Source of the DNA: Agilicoccus flavus | GTDB taxonomy: Bacteria; Actinomycetota; Actinomycetes; Actinomycetales; Dermatophilaceae | Assembly (NCBI RefSeq): GCF_014857905.1 | Contig: NZ_JACYXE010000004.1 | Coordinates: 1 to 64,000, forward strand | Length of the DNA stretch: 64,000 bases | Direction: 5' to 3' | Part shown: positions 37,461-47,500 of the stretch, one piece after another | How the letters are laid out: each line of letters opens with the position of its first letter | How positions within the stretch are numbered: position 1 is the stretch's first letter | Position numbers and translations under genes: made by a program | Notes under the pieces: generated by a model | What the model was told of the DNA's origin: nothing | The model's database searches: none | Seen by the model: only the letters and a program-made list of their open reading frames with translations

Positions 37461-39116
37461 TCAGGAGGCCGCGGGTCCACCCGACGCGCTGTCACCCTGG
37501 GCGGGGCGCCCGCCCCGGGTGCGGCGTCGGCTGCGCGACCGCGCGGGCCGCTCGTCCGAGGAGTCCCGGCTCTCGCGGCTCTCGCGGCTCTCCCGGGTCC
37601 TACCGCCCTCGTCGGAGCGGCCACCGCGGTCGGAGCCCGACCCGCGGCGCGGGGAGCGCTCGCCGGCGCCGTGACGCCCCCGGCCCCCGCCCGAGTGACC
37701 CCCGGCGTCGGCCCGGCGGCCCGTCTCGCCGACGTCCTCGAGCTCCTCGGCGGACAGGCCGGCCCGGGTGCGGGCGCTGCGGGGGAGCCGTCCGGTCACC
37801 GACGGGTCGATCTCGAGGTCGCTGAACAGGTGATCCGACGAGGAGTACGTCTCGACCGGGTCCGGGATGCCGAGGTCGAGGGCCTTGTTGATGAGGCCCC
37901 ATCGGGGTAGGTCGTCCCAGTCGACGAGGGTGATGGCGATCCCCGTGTTGCCCGCGCGGCCGGTGCGGCCCGTGCGGTGCAGGTACGTCTTCTCGTCCTC
38001 GGGGCACTGGTAGTTGACGACGTGGGTGACGTTCTCCACGTCGATGCCCCGGGCCGCCACGTCGGTCGCGACGAGGATGTCGACCTTCTCGCTGCGGAAT
38101 GCCCGCAGAGCCTGCTCGCGGGCGCCCTGCCCGAGGTCGCCGTGCAGGGGAGCGGCGGCGAAGCCGCGGTCGACGAGGTCGTCCGCGACCTTGGCGGCCG
38201 TGCGCTTGGTGCGGGTGAAGATGATCGTCAGGCCCCGCCCCTTGCTCTGCAGCACCTTGGCGAGCAGTTCGACCTTGTCCATCGCGTGGGCCCGGTAGAC
38301 GAACTGCTCGATGGCGGCGACCGTGTGCCCCTCGTCGCCCTCGGCCATCGCCCGGATGTGCGTGGGCCGGCTCATGTAGCGGCGGGCCAGCGCGACGACC
38401 GCGCCCGGCATCGTCGCCGAGAAGAGCATGGTCTGCCGCGACGCGGGGGTCTGGGCCAGGATCTTCTCGACGTCGGGCAGGAACCCGAGGTCGAGCATCT
38501 CGTCGGCCTCGTCGAGGACAAGGACCTTGACGAAGGCGAGCTGGAGGTGCCGCTGCTGCGCGAGGTCCAGCAGGCGGCCGGGGGTGCCCACGACGACCTC
38601 CACGCCCCGCCGCAGGGCCTCGACCTGCGGCTCGAAGGCGCGGCCGCCGTAGATCGACTCGACGCGGATGCCGCGGCGGCCGGCGGCACGCTGGAGGTCG
38701 GAGGTCACCTGGACGCAGAGCTCGCGCGTCGGGACGACGACCAGGGCCTGCGGCCGACCGGCCTGGGGCAGGTCCGCGAACTCGGGATCCGCGGGCGACA
38801 CGACGCGGTCGAGGAGCGGGACCCCGAAGCCGAGCGTCTTGCCCGTGCCGGTCTTGGCCTGGCCGATGATGTCGTGGCCGCCGAGCGCGACCGGCAGCGT
38901 CATGGCCTGGATGGGGAACGGCGAGATGATCCCGGCGTCCGCGAGCGACGCGACGATGTCGGCGTGGACGCCGAAGTCGCCGAACGTCGGCGACGGCACG
39001 ACGGCCTCGGGGGCGGCGGCCTCGGGGGCGACGCCCTCGGCCGCGACGGCCTCGGGTGTGGTGTCGCCCTCGGGCTGCTCGGTCTCGGCGTGGGGGGTGG
39101 TGGACTCTGTCGTCAT
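37461..39116 (-). CDS. DEAD-box RNA helicase (RhlE/DeaD type)
   Basis: A 551-residue ATP-dependent RNA helicase. The N-terminal 45 residues are Glu/Pro/Ala-rich. Then the core: Q motif FGDFGVHADIVASL and PFPIQAMTLP, motif I AKTGTGKT, motif Ia PTRELC, GG, TPGRLLD, motif II VLDEADEML, motif III FSAT, and in the second half ARGIDVENV, HRTGRTGRAG. After about residue 430 the chain becomes a disordered Arg/Ser/Gly tail with repeats RESRES, as in RNA-binding helicases of cold adaptation or RNA decay. M. tuberculosis RhlE (Rv3211) is the recalled counterpart. A 394-base gene-free stretch, probably a long leader, precedes it. Confidence 0.92.
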   Translation of the reverse strand: MTTESTTPHAETEQPEGDTTPEAVAAEGVAPEAAAPEAVVPSPTFGDFGVHADIVASLADAGIISPFPIQAMTLPVALGGHDIIGQAKTGTGKTLGFGVPLLDRVVSPADPEFADLPQAGRPQALVVVPTRELCVQVTSDLQRAAGRRGIRVESIYGGRAFEPQVEALRRGVEVVVGTPGRLLDLAQQRHLQLAFVKVLVLDEADEMLDLGFLPDVEKILAQTPASRQTMLFSATMPGAVVALARRYMSRPTHIRAMAEGDEGHTVAAIEQFVYRAHAMDKVELLAKVLQSKGRGLTIIFTRTKRTAAKVADDLVDRGFAAAPLHGDLGQGAREQALRAFRSEKVDILVATDVAARGIDVENVTHVVNYQCPEDEKTYLHRTGRTGRAGNTGIAITLVDWDDLPRWGLINKALDLGIPDPVETYSSSDHLFSDLEIDPSVTGRLPRSARTRAGLSAEELEDVGETGRRADAGGHSGGGRGRHGAGERSPRRGSGSDRGGRSDEGGRTRESRESRESRDSSDERPARSRSRRRTRGGRPAQGDSASGGPAAS

Positions 39117-39439
39117 CGAACGTCTTTCGATCGGGCTCGCGCCGCCCACGAGCCCGAAGAAGGGCGCGGGAGGCCGCGGCGTACGAGGGCCGATCGGGGT
39201 CTGTCGGTTCCGGGGAGGGCCCGCGAGCCGTCGGGATCGACGGGACGAGGGGCGCCCGGAGTGTCGAGCGGGAGCGATGTCGCCGCCCCCGCGCCGCACG
39301 AGGTCTGAGTTTCGAACGTGCCGACCGGTCACCTGTGGTCGTCTCCACTGTACCCGCGTGAGCTGCGGCTCCCGACATCCGCCGATGCGGCGGGTCGGGC
39401 CGGCGACCCGCGGGCCCTCGCGGCCGCCTGGAGCACGGC
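39117..39439 (-). other. Gene-free stretch, likely promoter and long 5' leader of the DEAD-box gene
   Basis: No supported gene. Next to the start is an inverted repeat ATCGAA-N5-TTCGAT (39116-39132). A possible -10 on the minus strand is TACAGT at about 39350, which would give a leader of more than 200 bases. Long leaders are usual for cold-inducible DEAD-box genes. The rest is a terminator for the upstream GlsB-like gene. Confidence 0.45.
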
Positions 39440-39474
39440 GCGAGGCCCGCCGCCTCGTGGGCGACGGGCCTCGC
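39440..39474 (-). terminator. Terminator after the GlsB-like gene
   Basis: GCGAGGCCCG pairs perfectly with CGGGCCTCGC, separated by 15 bases that can pair further. It lies 37 bases past the stop of the membrane protein. Confidence 0.65.
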
Positions 39475-39510
39475 GGTCCGATGGAGTCGCGGCGAGCGCC
39501 GCTGGACCGT

Positions 39511-39786
39511 TCAGACGCGGGTGCGGCTACGACCGCGCAGCGACAGGTAGATCGAGATGAAGATCGCGGCCATGACCGTTCCGGCCACGACGCCCCACCA
39601 GGCGATGCCACCGCTGCTGTTGTTGTAGTTGAACACCAGGCTCAGCAGCCACGAGCCGACGAGGGCGCCGAGCGCGCCCAGGAGGATCGTCATGAGGACG
39701 GAGATGTTCTGCTTTCCGGGCATGACGAGACGGGCCAGGGCGCCGATGATGGCGCCGACGATGACGGTGGTGATGATCGTGGTCAT
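39511..39786 (-). CDS. GlsB/YeaQ/YmgE family stress membrane protein
   Basis: A 91-residue membrane protein with three hydrophobic segments: TTVIVGAIIGALARLVMPGK, then SVLMTILLGALGALVGSWLL (both given as cores), then WWGVVAGTVMAAIFISIYL, ending in RGRSRTRV. This is the transglycosylase-associated protein family (PF04226), found in many bacteria as stress-induced small membrane proteins; the lytic link is historical and function unknown. The gap of 216 bases before it contains its promoter, not identified with confidence. GAGTC ribosome site is weak (CTAAGGAGTCATC holds AAGGAG at a good distance from the ATG). Confidence 0.88.
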   Translation of the reverse strand: MTTIITTVIVGAIIGALARLVMPGKQNISVLMTILLGALGALVGSWLLSLVFNYNNSSGGIAWWGVVAGTVMAAIFISIYLSLRGRSRTRV

Positions 39787-40002
39787 GATGACTCCTTAGA
39801 CAAGATGTGACACAGCTCGGACGACCACGCTCGGAGCACGAAGGGCCGAGAGTGCTCGGGTGAGCAGCAGGGCGCCGGTCGGGCACCCGTCCAGAACTCT
39901 TTGCCCCTTCCGGCCCCCGTTCATGCACCAGGTTGCCTACAATTCGCGGCGCCGACTCCGCGAGGGGCCGCAATCGGCGCCGCGCCGCGCCTGGCCTCGG
40001 CT

Positions 40003-40227
40003 TTAGAGGTTGCCGAAGCCCACTCCGCCCTTGCGCGCCGACCCGATCTCGACGTAGCCGACGACGGCGGCCGGCACGAGGAAGACGGTCCCCTTGGCGT
40101 CGACGAGGCGCAGCGGCGACCCCGAGGCCACGGAATCGGACACGGCCCGCTCGACCTCCTCGGGTGCGGCCTCGGACTCGATGGTGATTTCCCGCCCGGT
40201 GTGCAGGACGCCGATCTTGACCTCCAC
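40003..40227 (-). CDS. DUF3107 protein
   Basis: A 74-residue protein beginning MEVKIGVLHTGREITIESE and ending GSARKGGVGFG, the full DUF3107 family (PF11305), essentially limited to actinobacteria. It is predicted to be an alpha/beta protein with no catalytic residues; the function is unknown. It begins with GTG, with GGGAGACCTC before it. A TetR-family gene lies 109 bases upstream on the same strand and adnAB beyond that, an arrangement recalled in mycobacteria as Rv3208A-Rv3208 beside Rv3201c-Rv3202c. Confidence 0.88.
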   Translation of the reverse strand: MEVKIGVLHTGREITIESEAAPEEVERAVSDSVASGSPLRLVDAKGTVFLVPAAVVGYVEIGSARKGGVGFGNL

Positions 40228-40336
40228 GAGGTCTCCCTTCGCTGGTGAACGGGTCCGCCGGGCGGACCGCTCCGTGCTGACTGGCTGGCTGGTCGGCGTC
40301 GCGTGCGCGCCGACTCGCGATCGCCTTCCCTCGAGC

Positions 40337-41032
40337 CTAACCGCCCGCCACCTGCGCCTGTTCCGCCTCCGACGGGCGGCGGCGCACCCCGCGCCACGCC
40401 ATCCGGGCGACGAGCATGGCCGCGTCCTCGCGGGGGATGCCGTCGGAATGCGTGAGCCAGTGCCGGGCCGAGGTCTGCGCCAACCCGACGATCCCCGTCG
40501 CGATGAGCAGTGCCTCGGGCTCGGTCATGTCGGTGTCCTCGCGCAGGAACCCGGCGACGGTCACGGCGCACCGGTGCTGGACGTCTCCGGCGCGGGCGGC
40601 GACCTCGGGGACGTTCGTGAGGTCGGACTCGAAGACGAGGCGGTACGCCCCGTCGTCCTGGGCGACGAAGTCGAAGTAGGCGGCGATGGTCGCGAACACC
40701 CGGTCCTTGCTCGTCCCCGCCGCGCCCAGCGCCGCCGCGACGGTCTCGAGCATGCGCTCGTTCGCGGTCTCGAAGAGGGCCAGGTAGAGCTCCAACTTGC
40801 CGGGGAAGTGTTGGTAGAGCACCGGTTTGGAGACACCCGCCCGGTCCGCGATCTCGTCCATGCCGGCGCCGTGATAGCCGCGGGAGACGAAGACCTCCTG
40901 AGCGGAGCGCAAGAGCTGGGCGCGACGCGCCGACCGCGGCAGGCGGACCCCGCGCGGGGGGCGGCCGGCGCCGGACGTGCCCGCGCGGGCGGGTGTCGCC
41001 GAGGCGTCGGAGGACCTCTCCTCGCTGCTCAC
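40337..41032 (-). CDS. TetR-family transcriptional regulator
   Basis: A 231-residue regulator. A basic disordered N-terminus of about 32 residues precedes the HTH (RRAQLLRSAQEVFVSRGYHGAGM, DEIADRAGVSKPVLYQHFPGKLELYLALF, together residues 36-85), then an all-helical ligand domain. It matches the mycobacterial Rv3208 group by context. Ligand and targets are unknown; it may regulate its own gene, DUF3107, or the divergently placed adnAB. Initiates at GTG 41032 close to the adnA upstream region. The 191-base gap to adnA is the likely operator region, but no clear palindrome was found there. Confidence 0.86.
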   Translation of the reverse strand: MSSEERSSDASATPARAGTSGAGRPPRGVRLPRSARRAQLLRSAQEVFVSRGYHGAGMDEIADRAGVSKPVLYQHFPGKLELYLALFETANERMLETVAAALGAAGTSKDRVFATIAAYFDFVAQDDGAYRLVFESDLTNVPEVAARAGDVQHRCAVTVAGFLREDTDMTEPEALLIATGIVGLAQTSARHWLTHSDGIPREDAAMLVARMAWRGVRRRPSEAEQAQVAGG

Positions 41033-41223
41033 GCGTGCTCCTCACTCGGGGCCGGCGCCGGGTCGGGCCTCGGCGACGCACGGGCCGCGGCGTGCGCCCG
41101 TACGCCCGGGAGTCTATGTCGTGGGCCTCGGCCGCGCGGGCGGATTCCTCGGATCGCGCAGGTCAGGGCCCGTGCCGGGTGGCCGGGGGTGACCTTGTCG
41201 GTGGCGGGTGCTCGAATGTCCCC

Positions 41224-44200
41224 GTGCCCGAGACCTCGACGACCGTCCTCGCCCGGCCCGCGCCCGCGGTCCCGGACGGATGGCCCGCGGGGCGCGCCGC
41301 CGACGAGAGCCAGTGGGCGGCGGTGACCGCGTGGACGCCGCGCGGACAGAACGTCTCCGGCGGTGGCGGCCGGGTCCGCCGGGTGCTGGGAGCCCCGGGC
41401 ACGGGCAAGACGTCGGTGGCCGTGGGCGTGGTCGTCCACCGCGTCCGGCGCCACCGGGCGGACCCCGACCGGTGCCTGCTCGTCGCCCCCACCCGAGTGG
41501 GGGCCGCGGCCCTGCGAGAACACCTCACCGCGCGCCTCGGCGCCACGACGACCCGTCCCCTGGCGCGCACCCTGCAGTCCTTCGCCTTCGGCCTGCTGTC
41601 CACCGACGCCGCGCGGCGCGGCGATCCCACGCCGCGGCTGCTCACCGGCGCCGAGCAGGACGTGGTCCTGCGCGACCTGCTGCGCGGCCACGGCGAGGGC
41701 GGGGTGCCGCGGCCGGCCTGGCCCGGCGAGCTCGAGCACGCCCTGGCCACCCGCGGCTTCCGGGCCGAGCTGCGGGACCTGCTCATGCGCGCGGTCGAAC
41801 TCGGCGTCGAGGCGCACGAGCTCGCCGACCTGGGCCGCTACCACGGGCGCCCCGAGTGGGTCGGCGCCGCCGACGTCCTGCGCGAGTACGACCAGGTGAC
41901 GGCCCTCGCGTTCCCGGGGGCCTACGACCCGGCGTGGGTGCTCGGATGCGCCGCCGACCTCGTGGAGGACGACGACGAGACCGCGGCCGACCTCGCCGCG
42001 GACCTCGACCTCGTCGTCGTCGACGACGCCCAGGAGCTCACGCGGGCCGGGCTGCGTCTGCTCACGCGCCTCGCCGCGCTCGGGGTCGAGATCGTGCTCG
42101 TGGGCGACCCCGACGTGACGACCGGGACCTTCCGCGGGGCCGACCCGCATGTCGTCGGGCGCGACTGGGTGGTCATGGGCGCCGGACCCACCCACGTGCT
42201 CGAGCACGCCCACCGCGGCGGCCCGGGCGTGCGCGCCGCACTCGACCGCGTGACCGCCCGGATCGGCTCGGCGGGCGCGGTGGGCCACCGCGGCCCGGCG
42301 CCCTGGCCGGGCGGCACCGGCGGCAGCCACCCGAGCGGCCGCGACGGCCTGCGTGACGAGGTCGAGGTGACCGTCGTCGGCGGAGCGGCGGCGGAGGCCG
42401 CGCTGGTGGCGGAGCGGCTGCGCGCCGCTCATCTGCTCGAGCGCGTCCCGTGGTCGGCGATGGCCGTCGTCGTGCGGGCGGGGGACCGGGTCGCCCACCT
42501 CCGCCGCGTCCTGACGGCCCGTGGGGTCCCGGTGCGGGCGGGTGGCGCCCAGGTGGCGCTGCGCGACGAGCCCGCCGTGCGGCCCCTCCTCACCCTGGTC
42601 GACGTCGTGACGGCCGGGACGGCGCTCGACGCCGACGTGGTGCTCGACCTCCTGATGTCCCCGCTCGTCGGCGCCGACTCCCTTGCGATGCGGCGCCTGC
42701 GGCGGGCGCTGCACCGGGCCGAGCTCGCCGCGGGCGGGCGACGCGGCGGCGACGGCCTCCTGCTCGCGGCCCTGGACGAGCCCGAGCTCCTCGACGACCC
42801 CGAGGTCGGGCCGGCCGGCGAACCGGCCCGGCGGCTGCGCCGGATCCTGGCCGCCGGTCGTGCGGCGGCGAGGCGGGTCACCGACCCGGCCGAGGCCACC
42901 TCGGGTCCCGACCGGCCGGACGTCCCGGCCGACCTCGGCGCCGGCGATCGTCCCGGCGGCGCCGACCTCGGCGGACACGACGACGCCGGCGGTCCCGCCG
43001 GCGTCCCCGACACCGAAGAGGTTCTGTGGGCGTTGTGGGAGGCCTGCGGGGTGGCGGAGCCGTGGCGTGCCGCGGCCCTGTCCGGCGGCGGCCGCGGGGC
43101 GCAGGCCGACCGCGACCTCGACGCCGTGCTCGCGTTGTTCGACGCGGCGCAGGCGTACGCCCGACACTCCGGCGGCCGCGGCCCGGAGGGCTTCCTCGAG
43201 CACGTCAACGCCATGTCCGTGGCCGGAGACAGCCTCGCCCGAGCCGCGGTGGAACGGGACAGCGTCACCCTGAGCACCGTCTCGGGGGTCGCGGGCGCGG
43301 AGTTCGACCTCGTGTGCGTCGCGGGCGTGCAGGAGGGGGCCTGGCCCGACCTGCGCGTCCGGGGCTCCCTGCTGGGCTCGTCGGCGCTGCTCGACGTCGC
43401 GACCGGCCGGGCGGGCGACGAGCGCGCCGCCCGCCGGGCCGTGCGCGCCGACGAGACCCGGTTGTTCCTCAGCGCGATCGGCCGGGCCCGGCGGCGGCTG
43501 CTCGTCACGGCCGTCTCCGACGACGATCAGGCGCCGTCCACCCTGCTCGACCTCGTCGACCCGCCGACGGGCGACGACCGGCCCGTCGTCGAGGTCGGCG
43601 ATCCGCTCAGTCTCGCCGGTGTCGTCGGGGCGCTCCGCCGCCGCGCGGTCCTCGACGCCGACCCGGGCGCGCGGGCCCACGCGGCCGATCGCCTGGCCGT
43701 CCTGGCCGCGAGCGGGGTGCGGGGCGCCGACCCGGGGTCGTGGTGGCACCTGCGCGACGTCAGCGACCGCCGGCCGGTCCGCGCCGACGACGCGGCGGTG
43801 GCCGTCTCGCCCTCGCGCGTCGAGACGTTCTCGCGGTGCGGGCTGCGGTGGCTGCTCACCGGCAGCGGTGGCGACGACCCCCGACGCGGTGGTGCGGCGG
43901 ACGTCGGCACCCTCGTGCACGACATCGCGGCGACGGTCGACAACGGCGACGAGGCCGCCCTGCTCGCGGCCCTCGACGATCGGAGCGACGAGCTCGGCCC
44001 CGGGCAGGGGTGGATCGCCCGCCGACGGCTCGAAGCGGCCCGCGGCATGCTGCGTCGCCTGGCCGCCTACGACCTCGCCGCCCGGGCCGACGGGTGGGAG
44101 GTCGTGGGAACGGAACTCGACGCCCGGGCCCGGATCGGCCGGGCCGCCGTCACGGGCCGGGTCGACCGGCTCGAGCGGCGCGCCGACGGAGCGCTGCGCG

Positions 44201-44550
44201 TCGTCGACCTCAAGACGGGGTCGTCCAAGCCGACGGCGGCGCAGCTCCCGCGCCACCCGCAGCTCGGCACGTACCAGGCGGCGGTCGAGCACGGGGCGTT
44301 CGGCGAGGCCGGCGACGTGTCGGCCGGGGCCGCCCTGGTCCAACTCGGTCGCGCGGCCGGGGTCGCCCCGACCGTGCAGGAGCAGGCGAGCCCCGCCTCC
44401 GACGACGACCCCCGATGGGCGGAGCAGCTCGTCACCCAGGCGGCGGAGGGCATGGCGGGGGGCACGTTCGACGCGCAGGTCGGCCCCTGGTGTCGGGTCT
44501 GCCCGCTGCGCACCGCCTGCCCCCTGCAGCCCGAGGGAGGGCGACTGTGA
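41224..44550 (+). CDS. adnA: Helicase-nuclease AdnA (ATP-dependent DNA helicase/nuclease subunit A)
   Basis: A 1108-residue double-strand-break resection subunit: UvrD-like motor plus C-terminal RecB-type nuclease. Walker A GAPGTGKTS is at about 57-65, Walker B is degenerate, VVVDDAQE (about 263-270) with DDAQ instead of DExQ; the late motor motifs include TVSGVAGAEFDLVCVAG. The nuclease core has RVDRLERR and VVDLKTG (about 993-999). An AddB-like Fe-S cluster is expected from CGLRW (about 872) and C-x2-C-x5-C (about 1090-1100). It forms a heterodimer with AdnB encoded next; the stop overlaps the adnB GTG. Start codon GTG 41224 is the best available, with no clear ribosome site. Confidence 0.92.
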   Translation: MPETSTTVLARPAPAVPDGWPAGRAADESQWAAVTAWTPRGQNVSGGGGRVRRVLGAPGTGKTSVAVGVVVHRVRRHRADPDRCLLVAPTRVGAAALREHLTARLGATTTRPLARTLQSFAFGLLSTDAARRGDPTPRLLTGAEQDVVLRDLLRGHGEGGVPRPAWPGELEHALATRGFRAELRDLLMRAVELGVEAHELADLGRYHGRPEWVGAADVLREYDQVTALAFPGAYDPAWVLGCAADLVEDDDETAADLAADLDLVVVDDAQELTRAGLRLLTRLAALGVEIVLVGDPDVTTGTFRGADPHVVGRDWVVMGAGPTHVLEHAHRGGPGVRAALDRVTARIGSAGAVGHRGPAPWPGGTGGSHPSGRDGLRDEVEVTVVGGAAAEAALVAERLRAAHLLERVPWSAMAVVVRAGDRVAHLRRVLTARGVPVRAGGAQVALRDEPAVRPLLTLVDVVTAGTALDADVVLDLLMSPLVGADSLAMRRLRRALHRAELAAGGRRGGDGLLLAALDEPELLDDPEVGPAGEPARRLRRILAAGRAAARRVTDPAEATSGPDRPDVPADLGAGDRPGGADLGGHDDAGGPAGVPDTEEVLWALWEACGVAEPWRAAALSGGGRGAQADRDLDAVLALFDAAQAYARHSGGRGPEGFLEHVNAMSVAGDSLARAAVERDSVTLSTVSGVAGAEFDLVCVAGVQEGAWPDLRVRGSLLGSSALLDVATGRAGDERAARRAVRADETRLFLSAIGRARRRLLVTAVSDDDQAPSTLLDLVDPPTGDDRPVVEVGDPLSLAGVVGALRRRAVLDADPGARAHAADRLAVLAASGVRGADPGSWWHLRDVSDRRPVRADDAAVAVSPSRVETFSRCGLRWLLTGSGGDDPRRGGAADVGTLVHDIAATVDNGDEAALLAALDDRSDELGPGQGWIARRRLEAARGMLRRLAAYDLAARADGWEVVGTELDARARIGRAAVTGRVDRLERRADGALRVVDLKTGSSKPTAAQLPRHPQLGTYQAAVEHGAFGEAGDVSAGAALVQLGRAAGVAPTVQEQASPASDDDPRWAEQLVTQAAEGMAGGTFDAQVGPWCRVCPLRTACPLQPEGGRL

Positions 44551-47500
44551 GCGCCGTCGGCGGTCCCGCCCCCACGCCGATCGGCGCGGGCGTCGTCGCC
44601 GACGCGCTCGGGTTGCCGGCGCCCACGCCGGAGCAGCGGGCCGTCATCGAGGCCCCGCCGGAGTCCCTCCTCGTCGTCGCCGGCGCGGGATCCGGCAAGA
44701 CCGAGACCATGACCTCCCGGGTCGTGTGGCTGGTGGCCAACGGTCTGCTCGAGCCCCAGCAGGTGTTGGGGCTGACGTTCACGCGCAAGGCCGCGGGGGA
44801 GCTCGGCGCCCGGATCTCGCGGCGGCTGGCCCGGCTCGCCGACGTCGGGCTCTGGGACCCACCCGACGGGGACGCGGGCGAACGCCCGGTCGTCTCCACC
44901 TACCACGCGTACGCCGGCCGCCTCGTCGCCGAGCACGGCATGCGGATCGGCGTCGAGCCGGACGCGCGCCTGCTCGGTCAGGCGGCCGCCTGGCAGCTCG
45001 CCCACGAGGCCGTGCTCGCGTACGACGGGCCGATGGACGACGTCGAGGCGGCCGAGTCGACCGTCACGGCCGCGGTCGTCGATCTCGCCGGGGAGCTCGC
45101 CGAGCACCTCGTCGGCATCGAGGACGTCGACGGCCTGCTCGGAGCGATCGTCGACCGCATCGACGCCCTCCCGGCGCGGCGCGGCCCCGGACGGGGCTCC
45201 GCGCTGCCGGCGGGGGTGCGAGCCCTGCGGGCCCGCGCACGGGACCAGCGGCTTCTCCTGCCGATCGTCGACGCGTACGCCCGGACCAAGCGGCGCCGCG
45301 ACAGCCTCGACTTCGCCGACCAGGTCGCCATCGCGGCGCGGCTCGCCCAGGAGGTGCCCGCGGTCGCCGCGCTCGAACGCCGCCGGTACGCCGCCGTCCT
45401 GCTCGACGAGTTCCAGGACACCTCCGAGGCCCAGCTGCGCCTGCTGCGGGCCCTCTTCGCGGCCCCGCCGGGCCCCGGGGTGCCCGTCATGGCGGTCGGC
45501 GACCCCCACCAGTCGATCTACGCCTGGCGCGGGGCCGGGGCGGGCACCCTCGCCCGGTTCCCGGCGCTCTTCGGCGCCGGCTCGCGCCGCGTCCCCACGC
45601 TGGCCCTGTCGACGAGCTGGCGCAACGACACCGCCGTACTCGACGTCGCCAACGCGGTCGCCCGGCCCCTGCGCGAGGGGTCGCGGGTGCCGGTCGAGCG
45701 GCTCGTCGCGAGGCCCGGCGCCGGCCCCGGGCGGGTGAGCGCGGCCCGGTATCTCACCGAGGAGGACGAGGCCGACGCCGTCGCGCGCTGGGCCCGTGCC
45801 GCCTGGGACGGCGCCGCACTCCGGCCCCCGGCCCCTTCCGCCGAGGACCCCGCCGACGGCGCGGCCGACCCGCCGCCGACCGCGACGCCCCCGGCCCGCC
45901 CCACGGGTCCGGTGGACCCCCCGAGCGTCGCCGTCCTCTGTCGCCGACGCGCCCAGTTCCCGGCCGTGGTCGAGGCCCTGCAGGCGCACGGGCTGCCGGT
46001 GGAGGTCGTGGGGCTCGGTGGTCTGCTGACCACCCCGGAGGTCGGCGACATCGTCACGGTCCTCACGGTGGTCGACCACCCGACCCGGGGGGACGCGCTC
46101 ATGCGGGCGCTCACCGGCGCGCGGTTCGGTCTCGGCCCGGCCGACCTCGACGCGCTCGGGACGTGGGCGCGCGAACTCCACCGTCGCCGCGTCGCCGCGG
46201 CTCCGGCGGCGGTCGACCCGGCCGGAGCGGGCCCGGCCGACGCGCCGCCGCGGGTCGCCGCACGCGTCGGCCCCGACGAGGCCCCGAGCCTCGTCGAGGC
46301 GCTGGAGGAGTTGCCTCCGTCGTCCTGGGCGGGTCGGGACGCGCAGCGGCTGGGCGAGACGGCCCGGGGCCGGCTGGCCGAGCTCGCCGGCGTCCTGCGC
46401 GCCCTTCGCGCGTCGGCCTACCTGCCCCTGTCCGATCTGGTCCTCGAGACCGAGCGCGCCCTCGGGCTCGACGTCGAGTTGCTCTCGCGCCCCGACGTTC
46501 CGGCGGAGGCGGCCCGGGTCCACGTGGACGCCCTCGTCGAGGTCGCGGCCGAGTTCTCGGCCGCCGTCGACCGGCCGACCCTGTCCGGGTTCCTCGCCTG
46601 GCTCGAGGCCGCGCAGACCCAGGAGCGGGGCCTCGACCTCCCGGTCGGGACCGTCTCGGGTCACGCGGTGCAGGTGCTCACCGTGCACGCCGCCAAGGGG
46701 CTGGAGTGGGACCACGTGGCCGTCCCCGGGCTCGTGGAGGGGGCCTTTCCCTCCTACCGCATCGGCGGGAGCTCCGTGCGAGGCGGAGAGTGGGCCGCCG
46801 CGCCGCCCACCGACAAGGGCTGGATCACCGGCCTCGCCTCGCTGCCGTACGACCTGCGCGGCGACGCGGCCGAGCTGCCCCGGCTGCCGTGGCGTGACGT
46901 CGAGGACCTCGCCGACCTCGAGGCCGCGCTGCGTGACCACGCCGTGCAGGGCGGCCGCCGCGCGGTGGAGGAGGAGCGACGCCTCGCGTACGTCGCGTTC
47001 ACCCGGGCGCGGCGCGAGCTGCACCTCAGCGCCCACGTGTGGGGGACGCCGACGACGCCCCGACCCACCTCGCGCTTCCTGGCCGACCTCGTCGAGTCAC
47101 CCGGCCGGGTCGAGACGACGACGTGGGCCCCGATGCCGCCGATCGACGAGCCCGCGGTCCACCCGGGCGGCGGCCGCCCCACGGCCGCCGCGTGGCCGCC
47201 GGAGCGCGCCGACGCGGCCGAGGACGTCGTGTGGGCGGCCGCGCGCGACGTCGAGCGGGCCGCTCCGGGAACGGGCCGGGTGCCCCCGACCGACGTGGCC
47301 GCCGCCGACCTCGACCGACGCATCGACGCGCTGCTCGCCGAGCGGGCGCGCAGCACGGAGAAGCGCGGCCGAGCGGCCGGGATCGACCCGGGGTACCTGT
47401 CCGCGTCGGACGTCGTCGCCCTCGCCCGGAACCCCGGCCGGTTCGCAGCCGGTCTCCGCCGGCCCGTCCCGGAGCCGCCGAGCGCGCAGGTGCGGGCGGG

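Noticed and set aside
41033-41223. LexA (SOS) box upstream of adnA
   Set aside because: No GAAC-N4-GTTC-like sequence with allowed mismatches was found in this gap by eye.
41029-44343. 1104-residue minus-strand frame antisense to adnA
   Set aside because: Typical high-GC antisense ORF. The sense frame has nuclease and helicase motifs.
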